Numbered from the stretch's first letter, positions 51,291 to 60,263 are shown. The stretch is DNA of 64,000 nt from DAOMNO01 sp035443885 (GCA_035443885.1 DAOMNO010000008.1:118214-182213), one strand, 5' to 3'. The notes: generated from the sequence alone by a model not told the origin. Translations and numbers: made by a program.

Positions 51291-51737
51291 ATGACTTCAT
51301 CTCACCCCGACGCCCATTCCCGAACATCCGAAAGCGCTTCCCCTCGCGGGCGGAGCAGTTCGGCCCGCACCGCAGAAGGCAGCATCGACACGCGTAACTT
51401 TGCGATCGAGGCGGCACGTCTGCTGAAAGACCTCAAATGCGACGACGTGCGCCTCCTTGATGTGCGCGGGCTGTCGCAGGTGTGCGATTACGTCCTTATT
51501 GCCAACGGCACCAGCGAAAAGCAGATGAAGTCCGTCGCAAGCGACCTTGAAGAGCTGGGCGAAGAAGTCCGCCATCCTGTGTTCCGCACGAATCGAGACA
51601 CCGGCGCGACGTGGATCGTCATCGACTTTGTTGATCTCGTCGCCCATATCTTTGAGCCAAGCCACCGAACGTATTACGATCTTGAACACTTGTGGTCCGA
51701 CGCCAAGACCGTCCGCTGGGAACGGGATGGCCAGTAA
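51291..51737 (+). CDS. rsfS: Ribosome silencing factor RsfS (YbeB/Iojap)
   Basis: 148 residues. After a Ser/Arg-rich N-terminal extension of about 30 residues comes the Iojap domain: AARLLKDLKCDDVRLLDVRG, SQVCDYVLIANGTSEKQMKSVA, TGATWIVIDFVDLVAHIFEP and RTYYDLEHLWSDA. RsfS binds ribosomal protein uL14 on the large subunit and blocks joining with the small subunit when nutrients run out. Often found near nadD in other bacteria, here it stands alone between doxX and panD. The start ATG at 51291 has no strong Shine-Dalgarno. Confidence 0.93.
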   Translation: MTSSHPDAHSRTSESASPRGRSSSARTAEGSIDTRNFAIEAARLLKDLKCDDVRLLDVRGLSQVCDYVLIANGTSEKQMKSVASDLEELGEEVRHPVFRTNRDTGATWIVIDFVDLVAHIFEPSHRTYYDLEHLWSDAKTVRWERDGQ

Positions 51738-51828
51738 GGCGCGGGGATGAAAGCACTGCTGCGGGGAAGAAAGAACCGCCCGCAGCTTCGTTATCGAACG
51801 CCTGATGTTCGCCTGCCGTAGAAACACC

Positions 51829-52236
51829 ATGCTCCGCGAAGTTCTGTACGCCAAGATTCACCGTGCCACCGTTACGGACTGCAACCCCAACTACATGGGG
51901 TCGATCACCATTGACCCCATTCTGCTCGAAGCCACCGGCATGGTGGTCAACGAGAAAGTGCTCGTGGCGGACTGCGACAACGGCCAGCGGTTTGAAACGT
52001 ACATCTTCCTCGGCGAGCGCGGCTCCGGCGAGATTCGTGTCAATGGTGCAGCGGCCAATCGCACAGGCATCGGCCATCAGGTGCTCATCATGAGCTTCTG
52101 CCAGGTGGATGAAAAAGAACTGGCGACCCACCGGCCGCGCGTTGTCATCTGCGATAAGCGCAACGGCATTGCGGATTTCATTCGCTACCCCGCTGCGGTC
52201 ATTGAAGCTCCGCAGATTGAGAACGCAGCAAATTGA
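51829..52236 (+). CDS. panD: Aspartate 1-decarboxylase (pyruvoyl enzyme)
   Basis: 135 residues from ATG at 51829, since the family begins MLREVLYAKIHRATVT. The self-cleavage site is G24-S25 in YMGSITID (common form YEGSITID); Ser25 becomes the pyruvoyl group. Later signatures are RTGIGHQVLIMSFCQVDE. It makes beta-alanine from aspartate for pantothenate and CoA synthesis in the cytosol. No other pan gene is in the window. It is 91 bp after rsfS and 73 bp before trmB on the same strand. Confidence 0.95.
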   Translation: MLREVLYAKIHRATVTDCNPNYMGSITIDPILLEATGMVVNEKVLVADCDNGQRFETYIFLGERGSGEIRVNGAAANRTGIGHQVLIMSFCQVDEKELATHRPRVVICDKRNGIADFIRYPAAVIEAPQIENAAN

Positions 52237-52309
52237 AAACACGCATGAACGCGAAGCGGAACATGATTGCAGATCCGCATGACGTTTCGTTCACTTGGGC
52301 GTTTCTCAC

Positions 52310-52981
52310 ATGAGCTTTGGTCTTTCACGCGGCAAGACGCTTGATGTAACCGGCTTCGGCATCGACCAGTCCGAGCTGCCGCCCTTTGACCGGGGCCGCC
52401 TCGACCCGCGAATGTGGTTCGCGCATCCTGAGCGACGATTCGAGATTGAGATCGGTTCCGGCAAGGGCACGTTTCTCGTGCAGCAGGCCGCGCTCCAGCC
52501 TGAAGTCAATTTCCTCGGCTGCGAATGGGCAGCGGAGTTCTACCGCTATGCAGCGGATCGGCTTCGCAGGCGCAACCTGACGAATGTGAAGATGCTCCGC
52601 GCGGACGCGACGGAGTTTCTGCGCTTCTGGTGCGCGGACGAAGTCGCAGCGGTCGTGCATTTGTATTTCTCCGACCCCTGGCCCAAGAAACGCCACCACA
52701 AAAGGCGGGTCGTGCAGGATCACACGCTCGTCGAGTTTCATCGTGTGCTCCAGCAGCGGGGCGAGCTGCGCATCGTTACAGATCACGATGACCTGTGGGC
52801 GTGGTGCGAAGAGCACGCAGCAAGACACACGCATCTGTTCGACCGCGTGGAATTTGATCGGCCGACTTCTGCGGGAGAGGCGGAAGTCGTCGGCACGAAC
52901 TTCGAGCGCAAATACGCGCGCGAAGGCAGGCCGTTCCACGCGATGACACTGGTGAAGCGGGGGGGAGATTCGTTGTGCTGA
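52310..52981 (+). CDS. trmB: tRNA (guanine-46-N7)-methyltransferase
   Basis: 223 residues from ATG at 52310; the GTG/TTG triplets a little upstream are less likely. The SAM-binding loop is FEIEIGSGKGTFL (about 44-56). The family signature FSDPWPKKRHHKRR spans about 120-133, and the C-terminal TNFERKYAREGRPFHAMTLVK is also conserved. It methylates G46 of tRNAs. The last codons overlap the first bases of the prsW-like gene (start at 52975), suggesting translational coupling. Confidence 0.95.
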   Translation: MSFGLSRGKTLDVTGFGIDQSELPPFDRGRLDPRMWFAHPERRFEIEIGSGKGTFLVQQAALQPEVNFLGCEWAAEFYRYAADRLRRRNLTNVKMLRADATEFLRFWCADEVAAVVHLYFSDPWPKKRHHKRRVVQDHTLVEFHRVLQQRGELRIVTDHDDLWAWCEEHAARHTHLFDRVEFDRPTSAGEAEVVGTNFERKYAREGRPFHAMTLVKRGGDSLC

Positions 52982-53700
52982 TTCTTTACAGCACGCTCGC
53001 GCTCTGCACGCTCGTCGTTGTGCTGCTGATTTATCGCTACGACCTGTATGACAAGGAGCCGTGGTACATGGCTCTGCTTGCCATGCTGCTCGGCGCAGGC
53101 GTGATGTGGACGATGGGGCCGATCGGCGGGTACACCATCGAGCGCATGGGCGACTTCGGCTACACGCCCACGGGCATCGCCATCGTTGCGGGCGTGCAGG
53201 AAGAACTCGGCAAGCTCGCAGTCGTGCTGTTCATCGCGCTCGTCTTTCGCGGCGTGTTCAACGATCCGCTCGACGGACTCATCTACGGCTCACTCGCGGG
53301 TCTCGGCGCTGCTGTTGAAGAATCCATCGGCGTGCTCACTCGCGCTGATGCGCATGGCATGTTGCCCGGCGCGGAGATCGTGCGCCTTGTTGGGCATGCA
53401 GTCATGGGGGGCATCACCGGCTACGGCGTGGGCATGTGGGTCATCAACCACCCCCGCCGCGTGCGCATCTTCTGGACGTGCCTCGGCGTTTCCATACTGC
53501 TGCACACGCTCTGGGATGTCGTCGCAGGCACGCAGACGAAAGCCGCGTCCATGCATAGCTTTGCCGGCGCGATGCTCATGCTCATGGGCCTGGTCATCTT
53601 CGGTAGGCTCACGGTGATCGGCGCAGAATACTCCCGCGTGCACTTCAACAAGGAACATCACCACCGCCTTTTCGGCTGGCCCTTCACGAAGTTGTTTTGA
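52975..53700 (+). CDS. PrsW-family intramembrane metalloprotease-like protein
   Basis: 241 residues. Seven or eight membrane helices with the PrsW motifs: an N-terminal YDLYDKEPWYM, then VAGVQEELGKLAVVLFIAL (EExxK), AAVEESIGVLTRAD and GHAVMGGITGYGVG, and later HTLWDV with His. These Glu and His residues are the proposed metal ligands of the family. B. subtilis PrsW cleaves an anti-sigma factor; the target here is unknown. It starts within the end of trmB (7-bp overlap, GTG start). Confidence 0.85.
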   Translation: MLILYSTLALCTLVVVLLIYRYDLYDKEPWYMALLAMLLGAGVMWTMGPIGGYTIERMGDFGYTPTGIAIVAGVQEELGKLAVVLFIALVFRGVFNDPLDGLIYGSLAGLGAAVEESIGVLTRADAHGMLPGAEIVRLVGHAVMGGITGYGVGMWVINHPRRVRIFWTCLGVSILLHTLWDVVAGTQTKAASMHSFAGAMLMLMGLVIFGRLTVIGAEYSRVHFNKEHHHRLFGWPFTKLF

Positions 53701-53725
53701 TGGCATTGAGCCGGTGGCGCGGCAC

Positions 53726-53763
53726 GGGGTCGTTGGGGGGCAGGGGGTGGGATCGGGGCGGGG
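53726..53763 (+). other. G-tract cluster in the adk leader
   Basis: Six G runs of three to six bases lie within 38 bp on the plus strand, about 120 bases before the adk start. The loops are short (1-5 bases), so a quadruplex is plausible. The remaining 53701-53882 gap shows no gene. Confidence 0.5.
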
Positions 53764-53882
53764 TTCCGGTTCATTTGCGAGCGGAATCGGTCGAAAATCC
53801 CTCGCGCGGCCTTCCCGTCATCGCGAATCCCCGCGATACTGCCCCATCGAACCGCAAGCCGTTTCCGTCCCTCGGAGTTTTC

Positions 53883-54530
53883 ATGCCTGAACGCTATAGG
53901 ACCATCCTTCTCTTCGGCCCGCCCGGCGTGGGCAAGGGAACGCAGGGCAAGCTGCTGGGCTGCATCCCCGGCGTGCATCACCTCGCCACGGGCGACATCT
54001 TCCGCTCGCTTGATCGCGAATCGGACCTCGGCAAGGAGTTCCATGCGTATTCCTCTCGAGGCGAGCTGGTACCGGACGACCTCACCATCGCGCTCTGGCA
54101 GGATTACGTGCGCAGCCTCATCAAGAAGCGCACGTATTCGCCATCAAATGATCTGCTCATTCTCGACGGCATTCCGCGCAGCATGAAGCAGGCGCAATCG
54201 CTCGATCAGCACATCAATGTGCTGAAGATCATTCACCTGCGCTGCCTTGATTTGGATGAAATGGTCGCCCGCATGAAGCGGCGGGCGCGGATGGAGAACC
54301 GCCACGATGACGCGGATGAAAAAGTCATCCGCAGGCGATTCGAAGTGTATGAAGAGGAAACCGCGCCGGTACTGTCGCATTACGCGAAGGACCTGATCGG
54401 CGAGGTGGATGCGCTCGGCGCGCCAGTGGAAGTGCTGCTGCGCATTCTGAAGGTCATGGTGCCGGTCTACAACCATCATTTCACCAATCCGCTGGGCAGC
54501 CCGCCGCGTGCAGCGGCCGGCGCGGAGTGA
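53883..54530 (+). CDS. adk: Adenylate kinase (short-lid type)
   Basis: Interconverts AMP + ATP and 2 ADP; cytosolic. 215 residues from ATG at 53883. The P-loop is G12-P-P-G-V-G-K-G-T-Q, the AMP-binding region has ATGDIFR, and LILDGIPRSMKQA is the DGFPR-type motif with Ile in place of Phe. The lid region is short: after RMKRRARMENR there is no CxxC zinc knuckle, but DDADEKVIRRRFEVY continues, as in short-form adenylate/UMP-CMP kinases. GGAG stands eight bases before the start. A frame from 53697 runs through the G-tract and is not used. Confidence 0.92.
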   Translation: MPERYRTILLFGPPGVGKGTQGKLLGCIPGVHHLATGDIFRSLDRESDLGKEFHAYSSRGELVPDDLTIALWQDYVRSLIKKRTYSPSNDLLILDGIPRSMKQAQSLDQHINVLKIIHLRCLDLDEMVARMKRRARMENRHDDADEKVIRRRFEVYEEETAPVLSHYAKDLIGEVDALGAPVEVLLRILKVMVPVYNHHFTNPLGSPPRAAAGAE

Positions 54531-54549
54531 ATGCCAAGGGTTCTCTGTT

Positions 54550-55551
54550 TTACCACGCAGCAAGCTCGCCGGTGAGCGGCTCCACGAGGTCTTTGAGTGT
54601 TGCGATGCCGATGGGCGCGCCGGTGCGCGGGTGCGTAACGATCGCCAGCGGACACGCGCTGCCTCGCATCGCATGCAGCGCTTCGCGCACAGGCATGGAA
54701 GGCGAAAGCGAGATCGGCGAGAGCGTCATCTCCGCAAGCGGCTTCTCCGTATTCAGCATCGCATCAATCATGGACACAACACCCACAACGCGCCCCTGCG
54801 CGTTCACCACAGGAACGCGCGTATGCGGCTGGCGACGCAGCATCGCGATGCGCTCCGCAGCGTCCGCGCTTTCGCGCAGTGTGCTCACGTGCTTCCATGG
54901 CACCATCTCGCTGCCCACGCGCACCTCGCGCAGCGCGAGCGCGCGATCCGCCAGGCTCGTCTGCGATTCCGACAGCACCCCAGCGCCGGCGCCTTCCTTA
55001 ATAAGTTGACTGATGCGCTGTCGTGCTGCGCCGCCCGGCAGTTCGTCCGGCACGTCATCCCGCTCCCGCCGGAACGCGCGCCCCGCCAGCACTCCGGCGC
55101 CTTGCACGGCGGGCAGCACACCCGTCCACAGCAGCAGTCTCTCGCACCACGTGAGGAAGCTCGCGAAGGAGTAGGACCAGCGGTCGGTGTGCGTGCGGAA
55201 AAGGTCTTTGGGAAGCGTCTCGCCAAAGACGAACAGCAGCGGGATGAGGATGCACGCGTTGATGGCGATCGCGCTGACGGGTGAAACGCCGTACAGGTCA
55301 AGCATGGCTGCAATGCCGAAGCTGCCGAGATAGTTGGCGATGTTGTTGCCAATGAGCAGCGTGCCCAGCATTCGCGCGGGGTTCTGGATGAATCGTCTCA
55401 AACGCTCCGCGCTGCGGTCGTGTCGGCTGGCGCGCACGGTCAGCCGCACGCGGTTGAGCGTGTACAAACCTGTCTCAAGGCCGGAGAACAACGCGCTCAG
55501 GCCAAGCCCGACGAGTGCGACTGACGCCCACAGCAGCAGTTCCGCGTTCAT
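54550..55551 (-). CDS. CNNM/DUF21 and CBS-pair membrane protein (no CorC domain)
   Basis: 333 residues. The DUF21/CNNM membrane part has helices such as LLLWASVALVGLGLSALFSG and IANYLGSFGIAAMLDLYGV with FSGLETGLYTLNRVRL, followed by a CBS pair (about 195-325; VVNAQGRVVGVVSMIDAM and GAPIGIATLKDLVEPLTG). Unlike its upstream neighbour it lacks the C-terminal CorC/HlyC transporter-associated domain. CNNM proteins are linked to Mg2+ or Co2+ efflux. Its start overlaps the stop of the neighbouring CNNM gene by four bases (ATGA), so the two are coupled and may form a heterodimer. Confidence 0.88.
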   Translation of the reverse strand: MNAELLLWASVALVGLGLSALFSGLETGLYTLNRVRLTVRASRHDRSAERLRRFIQNPARMLGTLLIGNNIANYLGSFGIAAMLDLYGVSPVSAIAINACILIPLLFVFGETLPKDLFRTHTDRWSYSFASFLTWCERLLLWTGVLPAVQGAGVLAGRAFRRERDDVPDELPGGAARQRISQLIKEGAGAGVLSESQTSLADRALALREVRVGSEMVPWKHVSTLRESADAAERIAMLRRQPHTRVPVVNAQGRVVGVVSMIDAMLNTEKPLAEMTLSPISLSPSMPVREALHAMRGSACPLAIVTHPRTGAPIGIATLKDLVEPLTGELAAW

Positions 55552-56891
55552 GAGGCCGCCCCCCGTTCCGGCGCCTGCGCGAACAGTGTGATTTCCGCCG
55601 TCGCCACCCGCGAGCGATCCACTTCCGTGACGCGCAGCTCGACATTGCCGAGCCGAACCACATCACCCACTTCCGGCGCACGGCCGAGCCGTTCGATCAT
55701 CAGCCCGCCGAGTGTTGATACGCGCGGCGAGATGAGCTTCTGGCCGAAGGCTTCCGCCCAGTCATGCACGCTGATGTCGCCGTCAATCTCCCATTTGTTT
55801 GGCGCGAGTTCGCGCGGCGGCCTGGCCTCGTGCGGCTCCGGGCTGGAGAGATCGCCCACCAACCGCTCGACGACATCTTCAACGGAGACCACGCCGGCCG
55901 TGCCGCCGAACTCGTCCACAACGATCGCAGATTGTGATCGCGTTGTACGAAAATGGTCAAGCAATTGATCGAGCGTGGCGATGGCGGGGACATATCGCGG
56001 CGAGCGCATCGCCTGCGCGAAAACGGACGCGCCGCTTGACGGCCCATGCGCGTTCATCAGAAATCGTTTGATCGAAAGAATGCCGACGATGGAATCGAGA
56101 TTGTCGCGATACACCGGCAGGCGAGTCAGACCCGTTTCTCGCACGATGGCCAGAACATCGTCGCGTTTCGCGCCGACGGGAACAGCAAGCATCTTCACGC
56201 GAGGGGTCATCACATCGCGCACGCGCAGTCGGCCAAGGTTGACCACATCGCGCAGCACGCGCTGCTCATCGGGATCGATCACGCCCTGCCTGCTGGAAAT
56301 CTCCAGGAGAGCGTGCAGTTCGTCTTCATCAAGTTCAGGTGGGGCTTCGCGCGGTGCGGTGAGGCGGCTGAGCGGTACGACGACGATCGCATCCAGCAGC
56401 AGGCGCACCGGCGCGATGACGTTGTGCAGCGTGAGCAGCAGCGGTGCCGCGACAGACGCGAATGCCGTCCGCCGCGCACTGGCAAGCATCTTCGGCAGCA
56501 CTTCGCCCAGCAGTACGATGGTGAGCAGGGTGACGGCGGCAAGAATCGTTCCGCCCAGCAGGCCCGTCTCCGCGCGCATGGTGAGCACGGAGCTGATGAC
56601 GAAGTACAGCACATTCGCGGTCATGTTGCCCAGTAGCACGGTAATGAGCAGCATGCGCGGCTGGGCGAGCAGGCTCTCCACCGCTCTTGATGCAATGCCG
56701 CCTCGCTTACGAAGCTGCATGCGTTCGGTTTCGGTCATGCTGAAGAGCGCGGTCTCCGTGCCGGAGAAGAACGCGCTCAGAACCAGCAGCACGGGCAACA
56801 GCGCAAGCAGGAAGACATCCAGCCCTTCCCAGCCGAGGAAGGCGGATGAGGCGATCGATTCTGTCGCGGGTTCAGGCACGGTGGCGCACAC
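55548..56891 (-). CDS. CNNM/CorC-family hemolysin-like transporter
   Basis: 447 residues from GTG at 56891 (a second GTG four codons on, at 56879, is possible). DUF21 membrane part: LLALLPVLLVLSAFFSGTETALFS and further helices to about 190. CBS pair: RDVMTPRVKMLAVPVGAKRDD (about 225) and SQSAIVVDEFGGTAGVVSVEDVVERLVGDL. CorC/HlyC domain at the C terminus: WEIDGDISVHDWAEAFG ... EVGDVVRLGNVELRV. The C-terminal domain distinguishes it from the smaller neighbour. Two TTGAC-NN-GTCAA palindromes lie 14-49 bp upstream of the start, with TACAGT (56892-56897) as a possible -10 box. Confidence 0.9.
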   Translation of the reverse strand: MCATVPEPATESIASSAFLGWEGLDVFLLALLPVLLVLSAFFSGTETALFSMTETERMQLRKRGGIASRAVESLLAQPRMLLITVLLGNMTANVLYFVISSVLTMRAETGLLGGTILAAVTLLTIVLLGEVLPKMLASARRTAFASVAAPLLLTLHNVIAPVRLLLDAIVVVPLSRLTAPREAPPELDEDELHALLEISSRQGVIDPDEQRVLRDVVNLGRLRVRDVMTPRVKMLAVPVGAKRDDVLAIVRETGLTRLPVYRDNLDSIVGILSIKRFLMNAHGPSSGASVFAQAMRSPRYVPAIATLDQLLDHFRTTRSQSAIVVDEFGGTAGVVSVEDVVERLVGDLSSPEPHEARPPRELAPNKWEIDGDISVHDWAEAFGQKLISPRVSTLGGLMIERLGRAPEVGDVVRLGNVELRVTEVDRSRVATAEITLFAQAPERGAAS

Positions 56892-56940
56892 ACTGTATGC
56901 GGGATTGACCAGTCAAGAAGTCAAGAGATTGACACGTCAA
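56892..56940 (-). promoter_or_regulatory. Operator with two TTGAC-NN-GTCAA palindromes and a -10-like box
   Basis: On the minus strand a -10-like TACAGT (56892-56897) is preceded by two perfect 12-bp palindromes: TTGACTGGTCAA (56905-56916) and TTGACGTGTCAA (56929-56940). Their centres are 24 bp apart. A half site (TTGAC on the minus strand) lies in the 12-base spacer. It stands in front of the CNNM pair and just after the rnr stop. This layout is typical of a dimeric repressor binding cooperatively on one DNA face. Confidence 0.6.
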
Positions 56941-56983
56941 CATCGGCATAGTGCATGAGATTTGCTTCGCGGAAAGTCTTGCG

Positions 56984-59383
56984 TTACCGCCCCTTCCGCC
57001 CGCGCTTGCCGGGCTTTGCGCCCTTGCGCCTGTCTTTCGCGCCGGCCTTGTTCTGTTTGCCGCGCTGTCGTCTCGCGCCGCCACGGCCGGTTTCACCTTC
57101 CGGCTTGCCAACGCGCTCCGGCATCTGCGTCATCATCAGGTCCATTCGTCTCGCAGCAAGGTCGATACTCACGATCTGCACCGTAACAATGTCTCCGATC
57201 GCCAGCATGCGCCCGCTGCGCTCGCCGTAGATGCGCCCGATCGCTTCGTTCACGACCCAGCGGTCGGCCTTTCCTGCGGCCTGCGGCATGTCTTTCATGT
57301 TCACCATGCCTTCGACGAGGTAGCGCTCGATGGAGACGAATACGCCGCGGTTCATCACCCCCGTGATGACGCCGGGGAACTCGCCGCCCAGGTGATGCTC
57401 ATGCAGAAACTGCATGACGAGGAAGCTGCGCAGCTCGCGCTCGGCGAGTTCGGCTTCGACTTCCGTTTCACTGCAATGGCGACCCAGTTCGATGAGTTGC
57501 GCTTCATCCAGAATGCGCGTGTCATCTGCAAGGCGGCGTTGCAGTTCGCGCCGCTTCTTGCCGCCCGGCACATTGCGGCCGTTGTCGGTCGCATCAAGGT
57601 ACGCCAGCAGCGCGCGGTGAAGCGTCAGGTCGGGATAGCGACGGATCGGACTGGTGAAGTGTGCGTAATGATCGGACGCGAGCGCGAAGTGGCCGATGAT
57701 CGCAGGGCTGTAGTTCGCCTTGGAAAGCGTGCGCAACACGGCAAAGTGAATCGCGCGCGCTGCGGGCGTATCGCGCGTCGCGTCCAGCAGTCGTTGCAGG
57801 TCGTGGCGGGTCGGTTCTTCCGGCACGCGCTGGTGGGCGGCCAGCGCGTACATCTGCAACTCCGCCAGGTCGCCGTGCGCGGGATCAGGGTGCACGCGTC
57901 GCAGAATGGGGATGTTCAGGTCGTTGAACAATCGCGCGAGCGCTTCGTTCGCTTCCACCATGAACATTTCGATCAGCTTGTGCGTGAAGGCGTCGTCTTC
58001 CGGCACAGCGTCGATGACGTGGCCTTCTTCATCGAACACCAGTTCAACCTCCGGCAGGTTGAGCACGATCATGCCGTCGCGATGCCGTCGCGTGCGGAGA
58101 ATCTTCGCCAGTTTGTCGCTTTGGCGCAGCGTATCGATGAGCTGTTCGGTGTATTCGGTCTCGGTGCGCGCGTGGGTGCGGGCTTCGGCTTCATCGCCGT
58201 CGATGAGAGCCTGCGCTTCGAGGTACGTCAGCCGCTTGACGGAGCGAATCACCGTTCCCGCCACGCGCTGCGAGAGCACGCGGCCTTTGCTGTCGAACGT
58301 GATGAACACGCTCTTGGTGAAGCGATTCACGCCTTCCTGCAGCGAGCACACGCCGTTGGAGAGAATCTCCGGCAGCATGGGGATGACCAGTCGCGGCAGG
58401 TACACACTGTTGCCGCGCGCTTTGGCTTCTTCATCCAGCGCGCTGCCCGGGGCGATGAAGTGCGCCACGTCCGCAATGTGCACGCCCAGCGTCCACTCCT
58501 TCGCACGATCGTCGTAGTCAATCGAGATCGCATCGTCGAAGTCCTTGGCGTCTGGCGGGTCGATGGTGAAGATGAATGAATCGCGCAGGTCTTCGCGATC
58601 GTCCCACGGACCGTCGGCTTCCGCATCAAAGGCGCGCGTTACCTCGCGCGCCTGCTCAATGCACGCAGGCGGAAACTCCGTCCGCAACCCGTGCGCTGCG
58701 ATCACTGCCTGCGTTTCCACGTCCGGCTTGCCTGCTTCGCCGAGCACGCGCGTGATGACGCCTTCCGCCTGATAATCGCCTTCCGGATAGTGGAGCAGTT
58801 CGATGACGACCTTATCCCCCGCCTTGGCGTTCTTGGCGTGCGGGTCGCGAATGAGGACAGGCTCGTGTAGTGAGCGGCCGTCGGGCTTGACGAACCAGTT
58901 GCCTCTTTCCTTCACCAGCACGCCGACGAAGTTGTCCTGCCCGCGCTCAAGGACTTCGATGATGGAGCCGCTGAAGCCGGATCGCGGCCCCGGCCCCCCA
59001 CCCCCGCCGTTCCTGCCGCGCCCGCGCGTGTCGCGGACCACGCGCGCTTTCACGCGATCGCGCGAAATCGCGCCGCCCGTTTCGCCCGCGGGCACAAAGA
59101 GATCGCCTTCGCGGAATTTCTGATCGGGCACGATGAAGCCGAACCCGCGCGGGTTCAGCCGAAAGCTGCCGGTGATGACATCCGGGTAGCTCGGCAGGCG
59201 CAGGAACTCATCCTTGCCGAGCGTAACCAGACCTTCGCGCACAAGCTTCGCGACCGCTTCATCAAACGCATCGCGATCATCCTGTTCGATGCGCATCGCG
59301 CGGGCGACTTCCTTCGCGGGCGCGGGGCGATAGCCCGAATGAGAAAGATGCTCAAGGATTCTCGCGGTGTATCGGGAAGGCAT
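56984..59383 (-). CDS. rnr: Ribonuclease R
   Basis: 3'-5' exoribonuclease of the RNB family that degrades structured RNA; cytosolic. 799 residues: an N-terminal winged-helix-like part (1-65), cold-shock domains (about 68-120, GSFRLNPRGFGFIVPD), and the RNB catalytic domain with D275-P-P-D-A-K-D-F-D-D284. An S1 domain near the C terminus (EFPGVITGVMNRGVFVSIE) is followed by a Lys/Arg-rich tail of about 60 residues, as in E. coli RNase R. A Gly-rich insertion (RGRNGGGGGPGPRSG, about 123-137) interrupts the cold-shock region. The start codon is near the expected N terminus, but its Shine-Dalgarno is weak. Confidence 0.95.
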   Translation of the reverse strand: MPSRYTARILEHLSHSGYRPAPAKEVARAMRIEQDDRDAFDEAVAKLVREGLVTLGKDEFLRLPSYPDVITGSFRLNPRGFGFIVPDQKFREGDLFVPAGETGGAISRDRVKARVVRDTRGRGRNGGGGGPGPRSGFSGSIIEVLERGQDNFVGVLVKERGNWFVKPDGRSLHEPVLIRDPHAKNAKAGDKVVIELLHYPEGDYQAEGVITRVLGEAGKPDVETQAVIAAHGLRTEFPPACIEQAREVTRAFDAEADGPWDDREDLRDSFIFTIDPPDAKDFDDAISIDYDDRAKEWTLGVHIADVAHFIAPGSALDEEAKARGNSVYLPRLVIPMLPEILSNGVCSLQEGVNRFTKSVFITFDSKGRVLSQRVAGTVIRSVKRLTYLEAQALIDGDEAEARTHARTETEYTEQLIDTLRQSDKLAKILRTRRHRDGMIVLNLPEVELVFDEEGHVIDAVPEDDAFTHKLIEMFMVEANEALARLFNDLNIPILRRVHPDPAHGDLAELQMYALAAHQRVPEEPTRHDLQRLLDATRDTPAARAIHFAVLRTLSKANYSPAIIGHFALASDHYAHFTSPIRRYPDLTLHRALLAYLDATDNGRNVPGGKKRRELQRRLADDTRILDEAQLIELGRHCSETEVEAELAERELRSFLVMQFLHEHHLGGEFPGVITGVMNRGVFVSIERYLVEGMVNMKDMPQAAGKADRWVVNEAIGRIYGERSGRMLAIGDIVTVQIVSIDLAARRMDLMMTQMPERVGKPEGETGRGGARRQRGKQNKAGAKDRRKGAKPGKRGRKGR

Positions 59384-59655
59384 GGATGGGTTTCGCAGGT
59401 GGGCAGCCCGATGCGAAGCCGGGCGGCGGGATGGAAGAAGTCGGCGGAACGTCCGATAGCGCGCTCAGGCGGCTCATGCAGCCGAACCGCGATGAGCATA
59501 TCCGCAATGCCTGTCGCTCACCATGCAAAGGGCTTTTTGCAAGGTTTTCCGCAGGTTTTTTCACCTCGGCTCGGAAGCGTGGCATGGTATGAGTGTCTTT
59601 TTTGTCATGACTGTCGCGGGCGGCTGCCCGCATTGAAGAGCAAGGAGAAAGTGTC

Positions 59656-60177
59656 ATGTTGAACCGATTCGGCTGGACCGGAATTTTCGCCGCCGCGCTG
59701 GCGATGTTCACACTGGCGATGGTGATGGGCGCAGCGATGGATGGCGGGCGCATCATCACGCCGCGCGGCGTGGTTGAGGGCAGCAAATCCCCCGTGCCGC
59801 CCGGCGTGCGCCTGCGCGAGCGAAGCGAGGGAAGCCAGTGGGGCGACGACGGCACGCTGCTGCCGGGCCAGAGCGGCACGCTCGTCTCGCGCGTGCGCAT
59901 CATTCAGTGGGACCACAGCGTCGCTCGATTCGACTCTGCAACGGGATCAATCCATCGCTTCAACGGCGATCTCGACAAGCCGAACGTCCGCGCGCAGTGG
60001 GTGCCGCTGGTGCGCGGCGTGAACGAGCGCACGTCAGGCGTCCTGCAGATTCAGCACCCCGCGGGTGTGCACGCCATTGATGCGCCGTTTCTTGTTGATG
60101 TGATGACGGGCGACACGTGGATTCTCCGCAGACGAGGTGCGAACGCAGCGTGGGAGAAGGTTGAAGTGTTTCGGTGA
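59656..60177 (+). CDS. Small exported protein of unknown function
   Basis: 173 residues, with AAGGAG ten bases before the ATG. The first 25 residues (FAAALAMFTLAMVMGAAMDGG) form a signal peptide or single N-terminal helix. The rest is beta-rich with basic loops: LPGQSGTLVSRVRIIQWDHSV, RTSGVLQIQHPAGVHAID and the ending VDVMTGDTWILRRRGANAAWEKVEVF. I recognise no domain. The last segment resembles tails of small exported planctomycete proteins that end in a WxL-like strand. The upstream 272-bp gap (59384-59655) holds a T-rich stretch but no gene; the downstream gap is 108 bp. Confidence 0.65.
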   Translation: MLNRFGWTGIFAAALAMFTLAMVMGAAMDGGRIITPRGVVEGSKSPVPPGVRLRERSEGSQWGDDGTLLPGQSGTLVSRVRIIQWDHSVARFDSATGSIHRFNGDLDKPNVRAQWVPLVRGVNERTSGVLQIQHPAGVHAIDAPFLVDVMTGDTWILRRRGANAAWEKVEVFR

Positions 60178-60263
60178 GTGATGGCGATGCGCAGCGCGGC
60201 GAGCGTTCTTGAATAACGCCATAAACAATCGCGCTGCAATCACCCCTCGCGCAGCAACGCAGC

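Noticed and set aside
56951..58579. 542-codon open frame on the plus strand opposite RNase R
   Set aside because: It is antisense to rnr with all RNB residues intact; composition again reflects the shadow of GC-rich codons.
58970..59030. C-rich run on the plus strand as a G-quadruplex site
   Set aside because: It lies inside rnr and encodes the Gly-rich insertion, so codon use explains it.
59384..59655. T-rich stretch (GCTTTTTGCAAGG, GTTTTTTCACC) as a regulatory RNA
   Set aside because: No stable fold or promoter could be recognised, and the short repeats can arise by chance.
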